Source: Anaeromyxobacter oryzae (lineage in GTDB: Bacteria; Myxococcota; Myxococcia; Myxococcales; Anaeromyxobacteraceae). From it: a stretch of 64,000 nucleotides of DNA. Made by a program: the position numbers and the translations under genes. Shown here one piece after another: positions 1 to 8,404 of the stretch (position 1 is the stretch's first letter; every line of letters begins with the position of its first letter). The stretch covers positions 5,266,481 through 5,330,480 of the forward strand of contig NZ_AP025591.1 in the NCBI RefSeq assembly GCF_023169945.1, in the 5' to 3' direction. The notes beneath the pieces were generated by a model, which worked only from the letters and a program-made list of their open reading frames with translations, was not told the origin of the DNA and did not search any database.

Positions 1-15
1 ACGGTCCTGATCCGA

Positions 16-2055
16 ATGCGCCTGTTCGGGACGCCAGGAACGCGACTCGAGCGGCGACGGCTCGTCGACCGTGCGTGGCAGCGGTATGTCCAGGACGGCC
101 TCGAGCCGGCCGGGATGAGCGAGGAGATCTCGAGCTCCTGGCGCCGCGCGCGCGAGTCCTACCAGATCGATCCGGCGATCAAGCGCCCCGAGCGCATCCT
201 CCCCCCGGACGCCCTCGCCGAGCGGTGCGACGGGGACGCGGTGTTCGCGCTCGCCTCGCCCATCCTCCGCGACTTCGCCGGGCGCCTCGGGCTGACGGGG
301 CACGTCCTCGCCTACTTCGACGGGGACGGCTGGATGCTCTCCATCGACGGCGACCGGCGCGTCGTCGACCTGGTCGAGGGCATCAACTTCCGTCCCGGCG
401 CGAACTGGTCGGAGGAGTACGCGGGCACGAACGGCCCCGGGACCGCGCTCGCCTCGGGCAAGGCGATCGAGGTCTTCGCCTCGGAGCACTTCGTGGCGGC
501 CTGGCAGCCGTGGAGCTGCGCCGCGGCGCCGGTCCGGCGGCTGAACCAGTCGGCGCCCGCCGCGGTCATCGACATCACCGGCCCGTGGGAGGTCCAGCGC
601 CGCCAGGCGATCCTCGTCGCGAAGGCGATCGCGCGCGCCGTGGAGGAGCGCCTGCGCGCGGCCGTCTGCATCCGCGACGAGGTGGTGAAGTACGCGTTCC
701 GGGCGGCGCACGAGTCGGGGGATGCGCTCGTCGCCGTCGACGCGCGAGGGCAGGTCATCGCCGCGAACGACGCCGCGACCCGTCGGCGGATCCTCGACGC
801 GGGCGCGCTGCCAGCGGCCATCCGGGTCGCGCTGTCGCGCGCCGCGCGATCGCAGCTCCCGGCGGCGCCGGTGCGCGTCGAGCCCCCGGACGGTCCGGCG
901 TTCATCACCTCGCCGGTCGAGTACGAGGGGTCGCGGGTCGGCACGATCGTTCGCATCCCGGCGCCCGCGAGCGCGCCGTCACGCGCGAGCCGGGCACGCA
1001 CCCGCCCGTCCGCGCGGTACGACCTCGGGCGGATCCTGGGGAGCTCGGCGCCGCTGCGGCGGGCCGTCGAGCTCGCGCGCACCGCGGCGCGGAACCAGCT
1101 GCCGGTCGTCCTGTCGGGAGAGTCGGGCACGGGCAAGGAGCTATTCGCGCAGGCCATCCACGCGGCGAGCGACCGCCAGGGTGGGCCGTTCGTGGCGGTG
1201 AACTGCGGGTCGATCCCGGCGCAGCTCGTCGAGGCGGAGCTGTTCGGGTACGAGTCCGGGACCTTCACCGGCGCGCGGCGGGAGGGGAACGCGGGGAAGT
1301 TCGAGGACGCCGACGGCGGGACCCTCTTCCTCGACGAGGTGAGCGAGCTCCCGCCGCAGGCCCAGACGGCGCTGCTGCGCGTCCTCCAGGAGAAGGAGGT
1401 CGTCCGCCTGGGCGGCAGCACGCCGATCGCCGTCGACGTCCGGATCGTCGCCGCGACGAACAAGCCGCTCGAGGAGGAGATCGCGGCCCGGCGGTTCCGG
1501 CGCGACCTCCACTACCGGCTGAACGTCCTCTCCATCGCCGTTCCGCCCCTCCGCGATCGCGGCGACGACGTGGAGCTCCTCGCGCAGGTGTTCCTGGCCG
1601 AGGCCGAGGGCGAGGTGAGCCGGCGCGGGCTCAGCCTCGGCGAGGACGCGATCGCCACGCTGAAGGCGCACCGCTGGCCGGGGAACGTCCGCGAGCTCCG
1701 GAACGTGATACTCCGCGCCGCCGCGGTCGCGCCGCGTCCCCGGATCACGGCGTCCGACCTCCTGCTCGACCGGGTCGAGCCCGACGCGCCAGCCGCGCCC
1801 GCGTCCCGCGGCGCGGGGGCGGAGCCCCCTGCAGACCGCGTGGTGGTCCGGCCGAGCGCACCGGACTCGCCGGGCGCGTCTCGCGGCACGCTCCGCGCGA
1901 CCGTGCTGCACTCGGAGCGGGAGGCGCTGCTCGCGGCGCTCGAGGCCTGCGCGTGGAACTACGCGCGCGCCGCGCAGCAGCTCGGCGTCTCGCGCATGAC
2001 GCTGTATCGCCGGCTCAGCCGGTGCGGGATCGCGCGTCGCCCCGAGGGGGCCTGA
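16..2055 (+). CDS. AcoR-type GAF/AAA+/Fis σ54-dependent activator
   Basis: This is a 679-aa bacterial enhancer-binding protein of the AcoR/DhaR type. A GAF-like sensor covers roughly residues 75-215. The AAA+ domain carries Walker A GESGTGKE at 368-375 and Walker B TLFLDE at 436-441. A Fis helix-turn-helix (NYARAAQQLGVSRMTLYRRL) sits at the C-terminus. The σ54-contact loop reads GTFTGA (415-420) instead of the usual GAFTGA. The frame is open to the window edge, but the start matches that of the paralogue at 11402 (the shared ERRRLV block begins at residue 12 in both), so the gene is probably complete. It is the only full-length activator near the three σ54 promoters at 8450, 13173 and 26837, and is the best candidate for controlling them. 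Family assignment is firm; the inducing ligand is unknown. Confidence 0.9.
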   Translation: MRLFGTPGTRLERRRLVDRAWQRYVQDGLEPAGMSEEISSSWRRARESYQIDPAIKRPERILPPDALAERCDGDAVFALASPILRDFAGRLGLTGHVLAYFDGDGWMLSIDGDRRVVDLVEGINFRPGANWSEEYAGTNGPGTALASGKAIEVFASEHFVAAWQPWSCAAAPVRRLNQSAPAAVIDITGPWEVQRRQAILVAKAIARAVEERLRAAVCIRDEVVKYAFRAAHESGDALVAVDARGQVIAANDAATRRRILDAGALPAAIRVALSRAARSQLPAAPVRVEPPDGPAFITSPVEYEGSRVGTIVRIPAPASAPSRASRARTRPSARYDLGRILGSSAPLRRAVELARTAARNQLPVVLSGESGTGKELFAQAIHAASDRQGGPFVAVNCGSIPAQLVEAELFGYESGTFTGARREGNAGKFEDADGGTLFLDEVSELPPQAQTALLRVLQEKEVVRLGGSTPIAVDVRIVAATNKPLEEEIAARRFRRDLHYRLNVLSIAVPPLRDRGDDVELLAQVFLAEAEGEVSRRGLSLGEDAIATLKAHRWPGNVRELRNVILRAAAVAPRPRITASDLLLDRVEPDAPAAPASRGAGAEPPADRVVVRPSAPDSPGASRGTLRATVLHSEREALLAALEACAWNYARAAQQLGVSRMTLYRRLSRCGIARRPEGA

Positions 2056-2159
2056 GCACACCGCCGGGGCGGGACTCCTGACGGGCCCGGCGACGTCGAT
2101 CGATTGCGCCGCGGGGATCGCTCCCCTTAACGTCGCTGCACCCAGGGCAGGAGGCGACG

Positions 2160-2363
2160 ATGCAGCTCAGCGCGCGCAATCAGTTCAAGGGAACGGTGAA
2201 GTCCGTGAAGCTCGGCGCCATCATGGCCGAGGTCGTGGTGGACTTCGCCGGCCAGGACATGGTCTCCGAGATCACGAAGTCGTCGGCGGAGCGGCTCGGG
2301 CTCAAGACCGGCGACGCCGTGACCGTCATCATCAAGTCGACCGAGGTCATGCTCGGCAAGTAG
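2160..2363 (+). CDS. Mop/TOBE molybdate-tungstate-binding protein (molbindin)
   Basis: A 67-aa single TOBE (Mop) domain protein that starts MQLSARNQFKGTV and contains SVKLGAIMAEVVVDF and LGLKTGDAVTVIIKSTEVML. These match small cytoplasmic molbindins, which assemble as multimers and bind molybdate or tungstate. A good ribosome-binding site (CAGGAGG) lies 6 bases before the ATG. It lies beside a complete-looking pterin-cofactor operon with an AOR, so a role in buffering the metal oxyanion is likely. Its stop is only 16 bp from the stop of the convergent radical SAM gene. Whether it prefers W or Mo cannot be read from sequence. Confidence 0.9.
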   Translation: MQLSARNQFKGTVKSVKLGAIMAEVVVDFAGQDMVSEITKSSAERLGLKTGDAVTVIIKSTEVMLGK

Positions 2364-2379
2364 CCGGTCCCCGGCGCGC

Positions 2380-3702
2380 CTACTGCAGGCACCGGAACAC
2401 CCCCGTGCACCACAAACACGCGCCGCACGGCACCGCGCCGACGTGGCAGTCCGCGGCGGCGTCGCCCGGTTGCACGTAGTCGCAGAGGCCGACGCTGCAG
2501 TCGTAGCAGAACGGGAACTCGTACCTCAGCACCTCCTCGCGGAACCCGCGGGACGCGTCGCCGCGCCAGAGCGCGAGCAGCTCCTCGCGGGCCACGCTTC
2601 CGAACGACCTCGGGTGCACGTGCTTCACGAGGCCACCGACGTGGCAGCTGTACCGGTGCCAGAGGAAGTAGCAGGGGTGCACGCCGCCGTCCCATGAGAC
2701 GAAGGCGGCGCCGTCCTCGACGAACTCGCACCGGCGGGCGCGGGTCGGGGTGATCGCGGGGAGCTTCAGCTCGAGCCCCTCGGCCCGCGCGATGGCGTCG
2801 GCCTCGGCGAACGCCTCGGAGACCCGGCGACGCAGCGCCTCGTCGGCGCGGAGGAGCCGGTCCACGCTGAGCGAGATCCCCTGCGCGGCCGCGTCCGCGA
2901 CGAGGTCCTTCACCAGGGACACGACGCGTCGGTCGGCGGGGGTCGGGCGGAACTTGAGGAAGACGTCGAAGTACCGGCGGAGGTCGACGCCCTCCGCCGC
3001 GGCGCGCGCGCTCCAGGCGAGGAACACCTCGCGCGCGCGATCGGTGCTCGGGTCGAACGCCGCCGCGCCCCGCGTCTCCTCCGCGTACGGGAGCATGTGC
3101 GTGACGATCATGAACCCGAAGCGCCTCCGGGCGGCCCAGCGGACCACGTGGGGGAGCTGGTCGAGGTTGTCCCGCATCGCCACGAACTCGACCCCGAGCA
3201 CGATCGGCCGTCCGCGCTCGCGCGCCGCGTCGTGGAGCGAGGCGGCGGCGCGCTCGACAGCGTCGTGACGGCCGCCGCCGCGGAGCGCGCCGAACAGCTC
3301 GGGGGTGACCGCGTCGGCCGAGAGGCAGATGCGATCGACGCCCGCGCGCGCCAGCGCCCGCGCCCGGGTCGGCCCGAGGAGCTGCCCGTTCGTCTGGAAG
3401 CCTATCCAGCCCGCGCTGGGCATGTCGCGCCGCGCGAGCTCCACGAAGTGCTCCAGGTGCGGGTGGAGCAGCGGCTCGCCGATCCCGTTCAGGACGAGCG
3501 CGTCGAGGTGGGGGAGTGCGGGCGCGAGCCGCGCGAACGTCTCGCGCGTCATGTGGCCCTCCGGGATCCCCTGGCCCGAGGATTCCTTCACGCACATCGC
3601 GCACCGGAGATTGCAGCGCGTCGTCACCTCCACGAAGAGCTTCGACGGATGCGGTCGCAGCGCACGGGGCGTCGGCTGGGCCGCGTCGGGCACGGAGCGC
3701 AT
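2380..3702 (-). CDS. Radical SAM/SPASM protein, tungsten-oxidoreductase-associated maturase
   Basis: A 440-aa radical SAM enzyme. The SAM-cluster motif CNLRCAMC gives ligands C30, C34 and C37, and is followed by a GIGEPLLHP strand. The C-terminal third is a Cys-rich SPASM-type region (CYFLW, then CYDCSVGLC, CHVGAVPCGACLWC) for auxiliary Fe-S clusters. Last gene of the AOR operon, 27 bp after moaE, with a strong GAGGAGG site before its ATG. Radical SAM/SPASM proteins are known to co-occur with tungsten-dependent AOR-family enzymes and are described as their maturases. That role is taken from family knowledge and context; the modification performed is unknown. A peptide substrate was looked for nearby and none was found. 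Confidence 0.82.
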   Translation of the reverse strand: MRSVPDAAQPTPRALRPHPSKLFVEVTTRCNLRCAMCVKESSGQGIPEGHMTRETFARLAPALPHLDALVLNGIGEPLLHPHLEHFVELARRDMPSAGWIGFQTNGQLLGPTRARALARAGVDRICLSADAVTPELFGALRGGGRHDAVERAAASLHDAARERGRPIVLGVEFVAMRDNLDQLPHVVRWAARRRFGFMIVTHMLPYAEETRGAAAFDPSTDRAREVFLAWSARAAAEGVDLRRYFDVFLKFRPTPADRRVVSLVKDLVADAAAQGISLSVDRLLRADEALRRRVSEAFAEADAIARAEGLELKLPAITPTRARRCEFVEDGAAFVSWDGGVHPCYFLWHRYSCHVGGLVKHVHPRSFGSVAREELLALWRGDASRGFREEVLRYEFPFCYDCSVGLCDYVQPGDAAADCHVGAVPCGACLWCTGVFRCLQ

Positions 3703-3729
3703 GGGACCTCCTCGGCGGCGTGCCGGGCG

Positions 3730-4182
3730 CTACTCCGCGGCCGTGGGGCTGCGCAGCGTGTGCCCCCGCAGCCACTCGCTGTCGCCGTCCGCGTAGTGCT
3801 CCTGCTTCCAGATCGGGGAGCGCACCTTGAGCTGCTCGATGACGTACCGGGAGGCCTCGTAGGCCTCGTCGCGGTGAGGTGACGCCACGGCGACGACGAC
3901 GCTCGCCTCGCCGACCTCGAGCCGGCCGGTGCGATGGATGACCACGACCCGGAGCGCCGCCCGGGAGCGGGCGACGGCCTCCTCGGCGATGTCGTGGAGC
4001 GTCCGCTCCGCGAGCGGGACGTGCGCGTCGTAGCTCACCGCCCGGACCCGTCGTCCCTCGTTGGCGTCGCGCACGACGCCCCAGAAGACGAGCTCAGCGC
4101 CGTGCGCCGGGGCCGACAGGGCCGCGGCGACCTGCTCGTGGTGGATGGGCTCGCTCACCACCCGCGCCAGCACCGCGCCCAC
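3730..4182 (-). CDS. moaE: Molybdopterin synthase large subunit MoaE
   Basis: A 150-aa MoaE, the catalytic subunit that, with thiocarboxylated MoaD, inserts the dithiolene sulfurs into cyclic pyranopterin monophosphate. Visible family motifs are VFWGVVRDANEGRRV, VIHRTGRLEVGEASVVVAVASPHR and the active-site lysine region QLKVRSPIWKQE near the C-terminus. The start is taken as the GTG one base after the moaD stop (TGACGTG), which gives the usual family length; longer in-frame extensions only overlap moaD. Translational coupling with moaD is likely. Confidence 0.92.
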   Translation of the reverse strand: MGAVLARVVSEPIHHEQVAAALSAPAHGAELVFWGVVRDANEGRRVRAVSYDAHVPLAERTLHDIAEEAVARSRAALRVVVIHRTGRLEVGEASVVVAVASPHRDEAYEASRYVIEQLKVRSPIWKQEHYADGDSEWLRGHTLRSPTAAE

Positions 4183-4183
4183 G

Positions 4184-4465
4184 TCAGCCCCCGCACACCG
4201 GCGGAAGGACCGCCAGGGTGATCTCGTCGTGCCCGTCGCCGAGCGCCTGGTCCTCGTCGAGGATCCGCTCGTCGTCCGCGAGCACCGAGACGTCGAGGAG
4301 CCCCTGGTCCCCGAACGTCGGGCACGCGGCACGGAGCGCCTCGCCGACGCGCGCCCGCAGCGCCGACACCGTCGTGCCGGACGGCACGTCGACGCGCAGC
4401 TCCGCGCCGCTCGAGTACTTGCGGAAGGCCCCGAAGAGCCGGACACGCACCTGGATCGGCTTCAC
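4184..4465 (-). CDS. moaD: Molybdopterin synthase small subunit MoaD
   Basis: A 93-aa ubiquitin-fold sulfur carrier (VRVRLFGAFRKYSSGAELRV). The segment EITLAVLPPVCGG ends in the Gly-Gly that is adenylated and thiocarboxylated. It overlaps the end of moaC by 4 bp and is followed after one base by moaE, forming a tight moaC-moaD-moaE unit. A second, shorter MoaD-like carrier (5803-6027) lies in the same operon, so this one is assigned as the moaE partner by adjacency. Confidence 0.93.
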   Translation of the reverse strand: MKPIQVRVRLFGAFRKYSSGAELRVDVPSGTTVSALRARVGEALRAACPTFGDQGLLDVSVLADDERILDEDQALGDGHDEITLAVLPPVCGG

Positions 4466-4980
4466 GTCGTCGCTCCTTCCTCGTCAGCCCCGCCCGCGGC
4501 GCGCGCCACGGCTCGCGGGTGCACCCACCTTCCGCTCTTGCCGCCTTCCTTCACGTCGAGGTGGACGTCGGAGATGGTCAGCACCGGATCCACCGCCTTC
4601 GAGAGGTCGTAGATCGCGAGGAGCGCGCCCGTGACGCCCTGGAGCGCCTCCATCTCGACGCCCGTGCGCGCCGTCGCGGCGGCCTCGCAGGACGCGATCA
4701 CCGAGCAGGTCCCCGCGACGAGCTCGAAGCCCACGCGGACGCGGTCCAGCGCCAGCGGGTGGCAGAGGGGGAGCAGCTCGGAGGTCCGCTTCGCCGCCAG
4801 GATGCCGGCGACCTCGGCCTGGGCGAGGACGTCGCCCTTCGGGTTCGCCCCGCCCCGGAGCGCATCGAACGCGGCGCGGCTCATCTCGATCCTGCCGCGC
4901 GCCACCGCGCGCCGGCGCGTGGCGGGCTTCTCGCCCACGTCGATCATGTGAAACCGCTCGCGCGAAGGGCCGTCACGCAT
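4462..4980 (-). CDS. moaC: Cyclic pyranopterin monophosphate synthase MoaC
   Basis: A 172-aa MoaC, which with MoaA converts GTP to cyclic pyranopterin monophosphate, the first step of the Mo/W-pterin pathway. Motifs present are FHMIDVGEKPATRRRAVARG at the N-terminus, KRTSELLPLCHPL, TGVEMEALQGVTGALLAIYDLSKAVDP with the conserved Asp and Lys, and KEGGKSGRW. The ATG at 4980 overlaps the upstream ThiF/MoeB-like stop by 8 bp. An internal ATG at the MIDVG position would lose the conserved FH residues, so the longer start is preferred. Confidence 0.95.
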   Translation of the reverse strand: MRDGPSRERFHMIDVGEKPATRRRAVARGRIEMSRAAFDALRGGANPKGDVLAQAEVAGILAAKRTSELLPLCHPLALDRVRVGFELVAGTCSVIASCEAAATARTGVEMEALQGVTGALLAIYDLSKAVDPVLTISDVHLDVKEGGKSGRWVHPRAVARAAGGADEEGATT

Positions 4981-5800
4981 GCCCGATCTCCTCGAACCTC
5001 ATGTCCAGCAGGTCCACGAACAGCGACCGGCCGCTGAGCGGGCGCCCTCGCCCGAGCAGGACCTTGACGACCTCGGCGACCTGCAGGCTCGCGATCACCG
5101 CCGGCGTGAAGGACGGGTTGCCGAGCGTCGCCTCCACGCCCCTGCCGCTCGCGCTCGCGGACCGCAGCAGCGGCGAGAGATCGTCCCCGGGCAGCTGCGC
5201 CGCGACTTGCCCGTACCAGCCGGCGATCGCGCCGTGCACGAGCGGCACTCCGAGCTCGCGGCAGACCGCGGCGAGATCGCGCCGGACGAGGGTGTTGTCG
5301 AGCCCGTCCACGACGGCGGCGCTGCCGGCGAGGAGCCCTCGCGCGTTCTCGAGGGAGAACGCGACGCGGTGCGCGCTGGTGGTGACCGCCGGGTTGACGG
5401 CCGCGACCCGCTCGCAGCCGACCTCGACCTTCGCCCGCCCGAGGTGCGCGGGCGACGAGAGCAGCTGGCGATTCAGGTTGTGCTCCTCGAACACGTCCGG
5501 GTCCACCAGCGCCAGCTCTCCGACGCCGATGCGCGCGAGCTGCTCCACGAGGTATCCGCCGAGCCCGCCGCACCCGATGACCACGACCCGGCTGCGGAAG
5601 AGCCGGAGCTGCTCCTCGACGGACACCGTCTCGCGGTTCCGGCGGTAGCGTCCCGGCAGCAGCCCCGCGGCCAGCGCGGCGTCCTCGATCTCGCCGAGGC
5701 TCGCGTCGAAGCGCTCGGCCAAATCGCACTGCGCACGCCAGGGGAGGAGGTCGCCCTCGGCGCGCTCCCGAAGGAACGCGTGCATCCGTTCCGTCGCCAT
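4973..5800 (-). CDS. ThiF/MoeB/HesA-family adenylyltransferase without zinc CxxC
   Basis: A 275-aa E1-like enzyme with the nucleotide-binding motif VVVIGCGGLGGYLVEQLARIG, the EEHNLNRQ strand and the DGLDNTLVRR loop that follow the adenylation site in MoeB/ThiF proteins. The paired CxxC zinc motifs of classical MoeB are absent: no CxxC occurs anywhere, and the usual CxRC position reads SASGRGVEATLGN. The start at 5800 has GGAGGG five bases upstream and lies two bases after the MoaD-like carrier stop, so those two are the natural pair. It probably adenylates one or both carriers in this operon. Called MoeB-like rather than MoeB because of the missing zinc site. Confidence 0.85.
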   Translation of the reverse strand: MATERMHAFLRERAEGDLLPWRAQCDLAERFDASLGEIEDAALAAGLLPGRYRRNRETVSVEEQLRLFRSRVVVIGCGGLGGYLVEQLARIGVGELALVDPDVFEEHNLNRQLLSSPAHLGRAKVEVGCERVAAVNPAVTTSAHRVAFSLENARGLLAGSAAVVDGLDNTLVRRDLAAVCRELGVPLVHGAIAGWYGQVAAQLPGDDLSPLLRSASASGRGVEATLGNPSFTPAVIASLQVAEVVKVLLGRGRPLSGRSLFVDLLDMRFEEIGHA

Positions 5801-5802
5801 GA

Positions 5803-6027
5803 TCACCCTCCACCGAGGAGCGGGAAGATCGCCACCGTGTCGCCGGGGCCCGGCGCCTGCGCGAGCTCCGCGTGGCGTCCGCCGACGAGCATGACGCCGA
5901 TCTCCTCCCGCGCGATGCCGAGGTCGTCGACGATCGCGCCGAGGGTGGTGCCCGACGGATACTCCCGCGCCGCCACGTCGAACCGGCCCCTCTGGAACGT
6001 CGCAAAGAGCTTGATGGTCAGCGCCAT
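5803..6027 (-). CDS. Second MoaD/ThiS-like sulfur carrier
   Basis: A 74-aa β-grasp protein (MALTIKLFATFQRGRF at the start, PGDTVAIFPLLGGG at the end) with the C-terminal Gly-Gly needed for activation. It is distinct from MoaD at 4184 and lies directly before the ThiF/MoeB-like gene, two bases apart, and overlaps the upstream hypothetical gene by 10 bp. MoaD-like carriers paired with ThiF-like enzymes are common next to AOR-type tungsten enzymes. It may be a dedicated carrier for W-pterin or supply sulfur elsewhere; sequence cannot decide. Confidence 0.85.
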   Translation of the reverse strand: MALTIKLFATFQRGRFDVAAREYPSGTTLGAIVDDLGIAREEIGVMLVGGRHAELAQAPGPGDTVAIFPLLGGG

Positions 6028-6611
6028 CTGGACACCACCTCTCCGAAGGAGGCCTGGAGGAAGACGCGCGCACCCGGAGGCGGTCCACCGTCCTCTTCGC
6101 GTCCGAGCGGGAACGCCTCGGACGCCTCGCGGGCCCCGAGCACGATCCCGCGCCGGAGGAGCGCCGGGCCGAGCTCGTCGATGAGGAGGTTGAACAGCTT
6201 CACGTGCACGAGCCCGTGCACGCCCGTGGGCGCGTGCTCCGTGGGATCCCGCGACCAGGTGATCTCGGCGCGCATCGCGGAGTACGCCCCGCTGCGTCGC
6301 AGCGTGGCGCCGACGAGGCCGGGCATCGCCGCGGACAGCGCCAGCCACGAGCCGTCCTGGATGATCGCGGCGTCGAGCGCGTCGACCACCTTGCCGTCGA
6401 GGAACACGGTCGTGATGCGCGCCTGGACGTCGCGGGGATCGATGCCGAGCTCGTCCGTGAGGAAGCTCAGCACCGAGCAGCCGGTGCGGACCGGGACGGT
6501 CACGCCGGCCTGGAGCAGGCCGGTGACGGCGTGGAATTGCGCGGGCGCGAGGGCGAGGGTCACCCGCCACGTGTCCTTCACTGGGAAGACGTCGAGCGGT
6601 GGAGTATGCAC
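6018..6611 (-). CDS. Conserved AOR-operon protein of unknown function
   Basis: About 197 aa and not recognised. The GTG at 6611 is chosen because it is preceded by GAGGG and lies after the stem-loop at 6628-6656. A longer GTG start overlapping the AOR stop (6668) would translate through that stem, and a shorter GTG at 6581 has no ribosome-binding site. The middle contains VFLDGKVVDALDAAIIQDGS and LALSAAMPGLVGATLRR. There is no signal peptide, membrane segment or Cys cluster. It is second in the operon, between the AOR and the MoaD-like carrier, so an accessory or assembly role for the AOR is a reasonable guess from position only. Confidence 0.7.
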   Translation of the reverse strand: MHTPPLDVFPVKDTWRVTLALAPAQFHAVTGLLQAGVTVPVRTGCSVLSFLTDELGIDPRDVQARITTVFLDGKVVDALDAAIIQDGSWLALSAAMPGLVGATLRRSGAYSAMRAEITWSRDPTEHAPTGVHGLVHVKLFNLLIDELGPALLRRGIVLGAREASEAFPLGREEDGGPPPGARVFLQASFGEVVSRWR

Positions 6612-6627
6612 GGGGCCCTCGACGCGT

Positions 6628-6656
6628 GGGGGAGGCGACCCGGGGCCGCCTCCCCC
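6628..6656 (-). terminator. Intercistronic stem-loop after AOR
   Basis: A perfect 10-bp GC stem (GGGGGAGGCG with CGCCTCCCCC) with a 9-base loop lies 9 bp after the AOR stop and before the next gene. There is no T-run, so it may be a 3' mRNA stabiliser or partial terminator that lets AOR transcript exceed the downstream cofactor genes. Confidence 0.6.
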
Positions 6657-6664
6657 CGCTGGTG

Positions 6665-8404
6665 TCACTGCCAGTTGAAGACCTGATCGAGCTCCTGCGG
6701 CTTCACGTTGAACGTCACGTGGTGCGGCGCGAGCGGCTCCTGCTCGAAGAACCGCGGCAGCCGGTCGTCCGCGGCGGTGAAGCCGGCGCGCGCATTGAAG
6801 TCGCGCTCCGCGGAGAGGATCTTCTTCCCGAGCGCCGCCACGTCGTCGCCCGTGAGCGAGAGGCCGTAGAAGGAGTTCAGCAGGTCGACCAGCGCCTGGA
6901 AGGTCTCGGGCTGGTCGAGCACCGCGAACGCGATGAAGAGGCACATCCCCGTCGAGTCGACCGCAGCCGTGGCGATCTGGAGGTTGCGCGACAGCTCCAC
7001 CTGCCCCTCGGTCTGGAGGGGATCGACGAAGCCGCCCACCTTGAGGATGTTGGTCGCGATGGCGTACCCGGCGGTGTGGTCGGCGCCCTGGGGCGTCGTC
7101 GCGTACGTGACGCCGATGCCCTGCACGCCGCGCGGGTCGTACGCGGGCAGCGCCTGGTTCTTCACCACCGGGACGCGCTCCACGCCGAACACCTTGCCCG
7201 TGATCCCCGCGCCGGAGCCGAGGATGCGTCCGAGCGGCGTCCCCTGACCGACCTCGCCGAGGAGCCGGAGGGCGCCTGCCTTGTCCCCGAAGGGGATCAC
7301 GCCCGCCTCCATCGCGACGCCGATGGTCACGCCCATCTCGATCGTGTCGAGGCCGATGTCGTCGTCCATCCGGTCCAGCTGGGCGATCACGTCGAGGTCG
7401 TCGATCCCGCAGTTGCCGCCGTGCGACCAGACCGTCTCGTACTCGGGCTGCTTCGTGACGTAGTTGCCCTCCGCGTCGTTGAAGATGCCGGAGCACTGGA
7501 TGATGCAGCCGCGGTGGCACGCGTGCGTGGCGAGGCCGCCGCGCTTCACCTCGAGCTCGGCCTGGGCCTCGCCGCTGATCTTCGCGGCGCCGTCGAACCG
7601 GCCCTGCTGGAAGTTGAAGGTCGGGTACGCGCCCGCCTCGTTCAGCACGTTCGTCAGGACGTTCGTGCCGAACGCGGGGAGGCCCTGGCCGGTGACGGCG
7701 TGCTTCTGGAGCCCCTCGTTGAAGACCTTCACCGCGGCCTTGAACTTCACCGGGTCCTTCGGCCCGCGGAGCGTCGTGCCGGCCTCGTCGATGACGATCG
7801 CCTTCACCTGCTTCGAGCCCATCACCGCGCCCACGCCCCCGCGACCGCAGTGGCGGGTCGGCCGGAGCTCGCGGTCCGTGCACGCGATCGACGCGGCCCC
7901 GAGCCTCATCTCGCCGGCCTGGCCGATCGTCATGTACGCGACCTTGTCGCCGTGCTCCTTCCGCAGCGCGGCGACCGCGTCGTAGTTCCCGAGCATGCGG
8001 AGCCCGTTCGCCTTCTCGAACCGGACCCCGCCCTTGTCGATGAGGATCTTCCAGAGGTCGTCGCCCGCGGGCCGCCCCTCCAGGATCACGGCGAGGTAGC
8101 CGAGGCGCGCGAGCGCCTGCGCCGCCTGACCGCCGGCGTTGGACTCCTTGATGCCGCCGGTGAGGGGGCTCTTGCAGCCGACGGAGAGCCGGCCGCTCGT
8201 CGAGGCGCTCGAGCCGGTGAGCAGCCCCGGGGCGATGACGAGCTTGTTCGCGGCCGAGAGGGGGTGACACAGCGGGTCGACCTCCTTCGCCACGATGAAG
8301 GAGGTGAGACCGCGGCCGCCCAGTCCGGCGTACTCGCCGACCGGCTCGACGGCCGCCTTCGGCCCGCCCGGCGCGCCCAAGTCGATTCTGAGGATCTTGT
8401 CCAT
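6665..8404 (-). CDS. aor: Tungsten-type aldehyde:ferredoxin oxidoreductase
   Basis: A 579-aa AOR-family enzyme that oxidises aldehydes to acids with a bis-pterin tungsten centre and one [4Fe-4S] cluster, passing electrons to ferredoxin. Visible are the N-terminal LRIDLG and GGRGLTSFIV blocks, the PLTGG/ESNAGG pterin-binding region, and cluster ligands C296, C300 and C304. The DSTGMC motif (D483, C488) has the D-x4-C spacing of P. furiosus AOR. The cluster motif is CX3CX3C rather than the usual CX2CX3C. The start MDKILRIDLG at 8404 has GAGAGG upstream; the longer ATG at 8446 would lie upstream of the expected transcription start of the σ54 promoter at 8450-8466. W rather than Mo is inferred from the family. 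Confidence 0.92.
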   Translation of the reverse strand: MDKILRIDLGAPGGPKAAVEPVGEYAGLGGRGLTSFIVAKEVDPLCHPLSAANKLVIAPGLLTGSSASTSGRLSVGCKSPLTGGIKESNAGGQAAQALARLGYLAVILEGRPAGDDLWKILIDKGGVRFEKANGLRMLGNYDAVAALRKEHGDKVAYMTIGQAGEMRLGAASIACTDRELRPTRHCGRGGVGAVMGSKQVKAIVIDEAGTTLRGPKDPVKFKAAVKVFNEGLQKHAVTGQGLPAFGTNVLTNVLNEAGAYPTFNFQQGRFDGAAKISGEAQAELEVKRGGLATHACHRGCIIQCSGIFNDAEGNYVTKQPEYETVWSHGGNCGIDDLDVIAQLDRMDDDIGLDTIEMGVTIGVAMEAGVIPFGDKAGALRLLGEVGQGTPLGRILGSGAGITGKVFGVERVPVVKNQALPAYDPRGVQGIGVTYATTPQGADHTAGYAIATNILKVGGFVDPLQTEGQVELSRNLQIATAAVDSTGMCLFIAFAVLDQPETFQALVDLLNSFYGLSLTGDDVAALGKKILSAERDFNARAGFTAADDRLPRFFEQEPLAPHHVTFNVKPQELDQVFNWQ

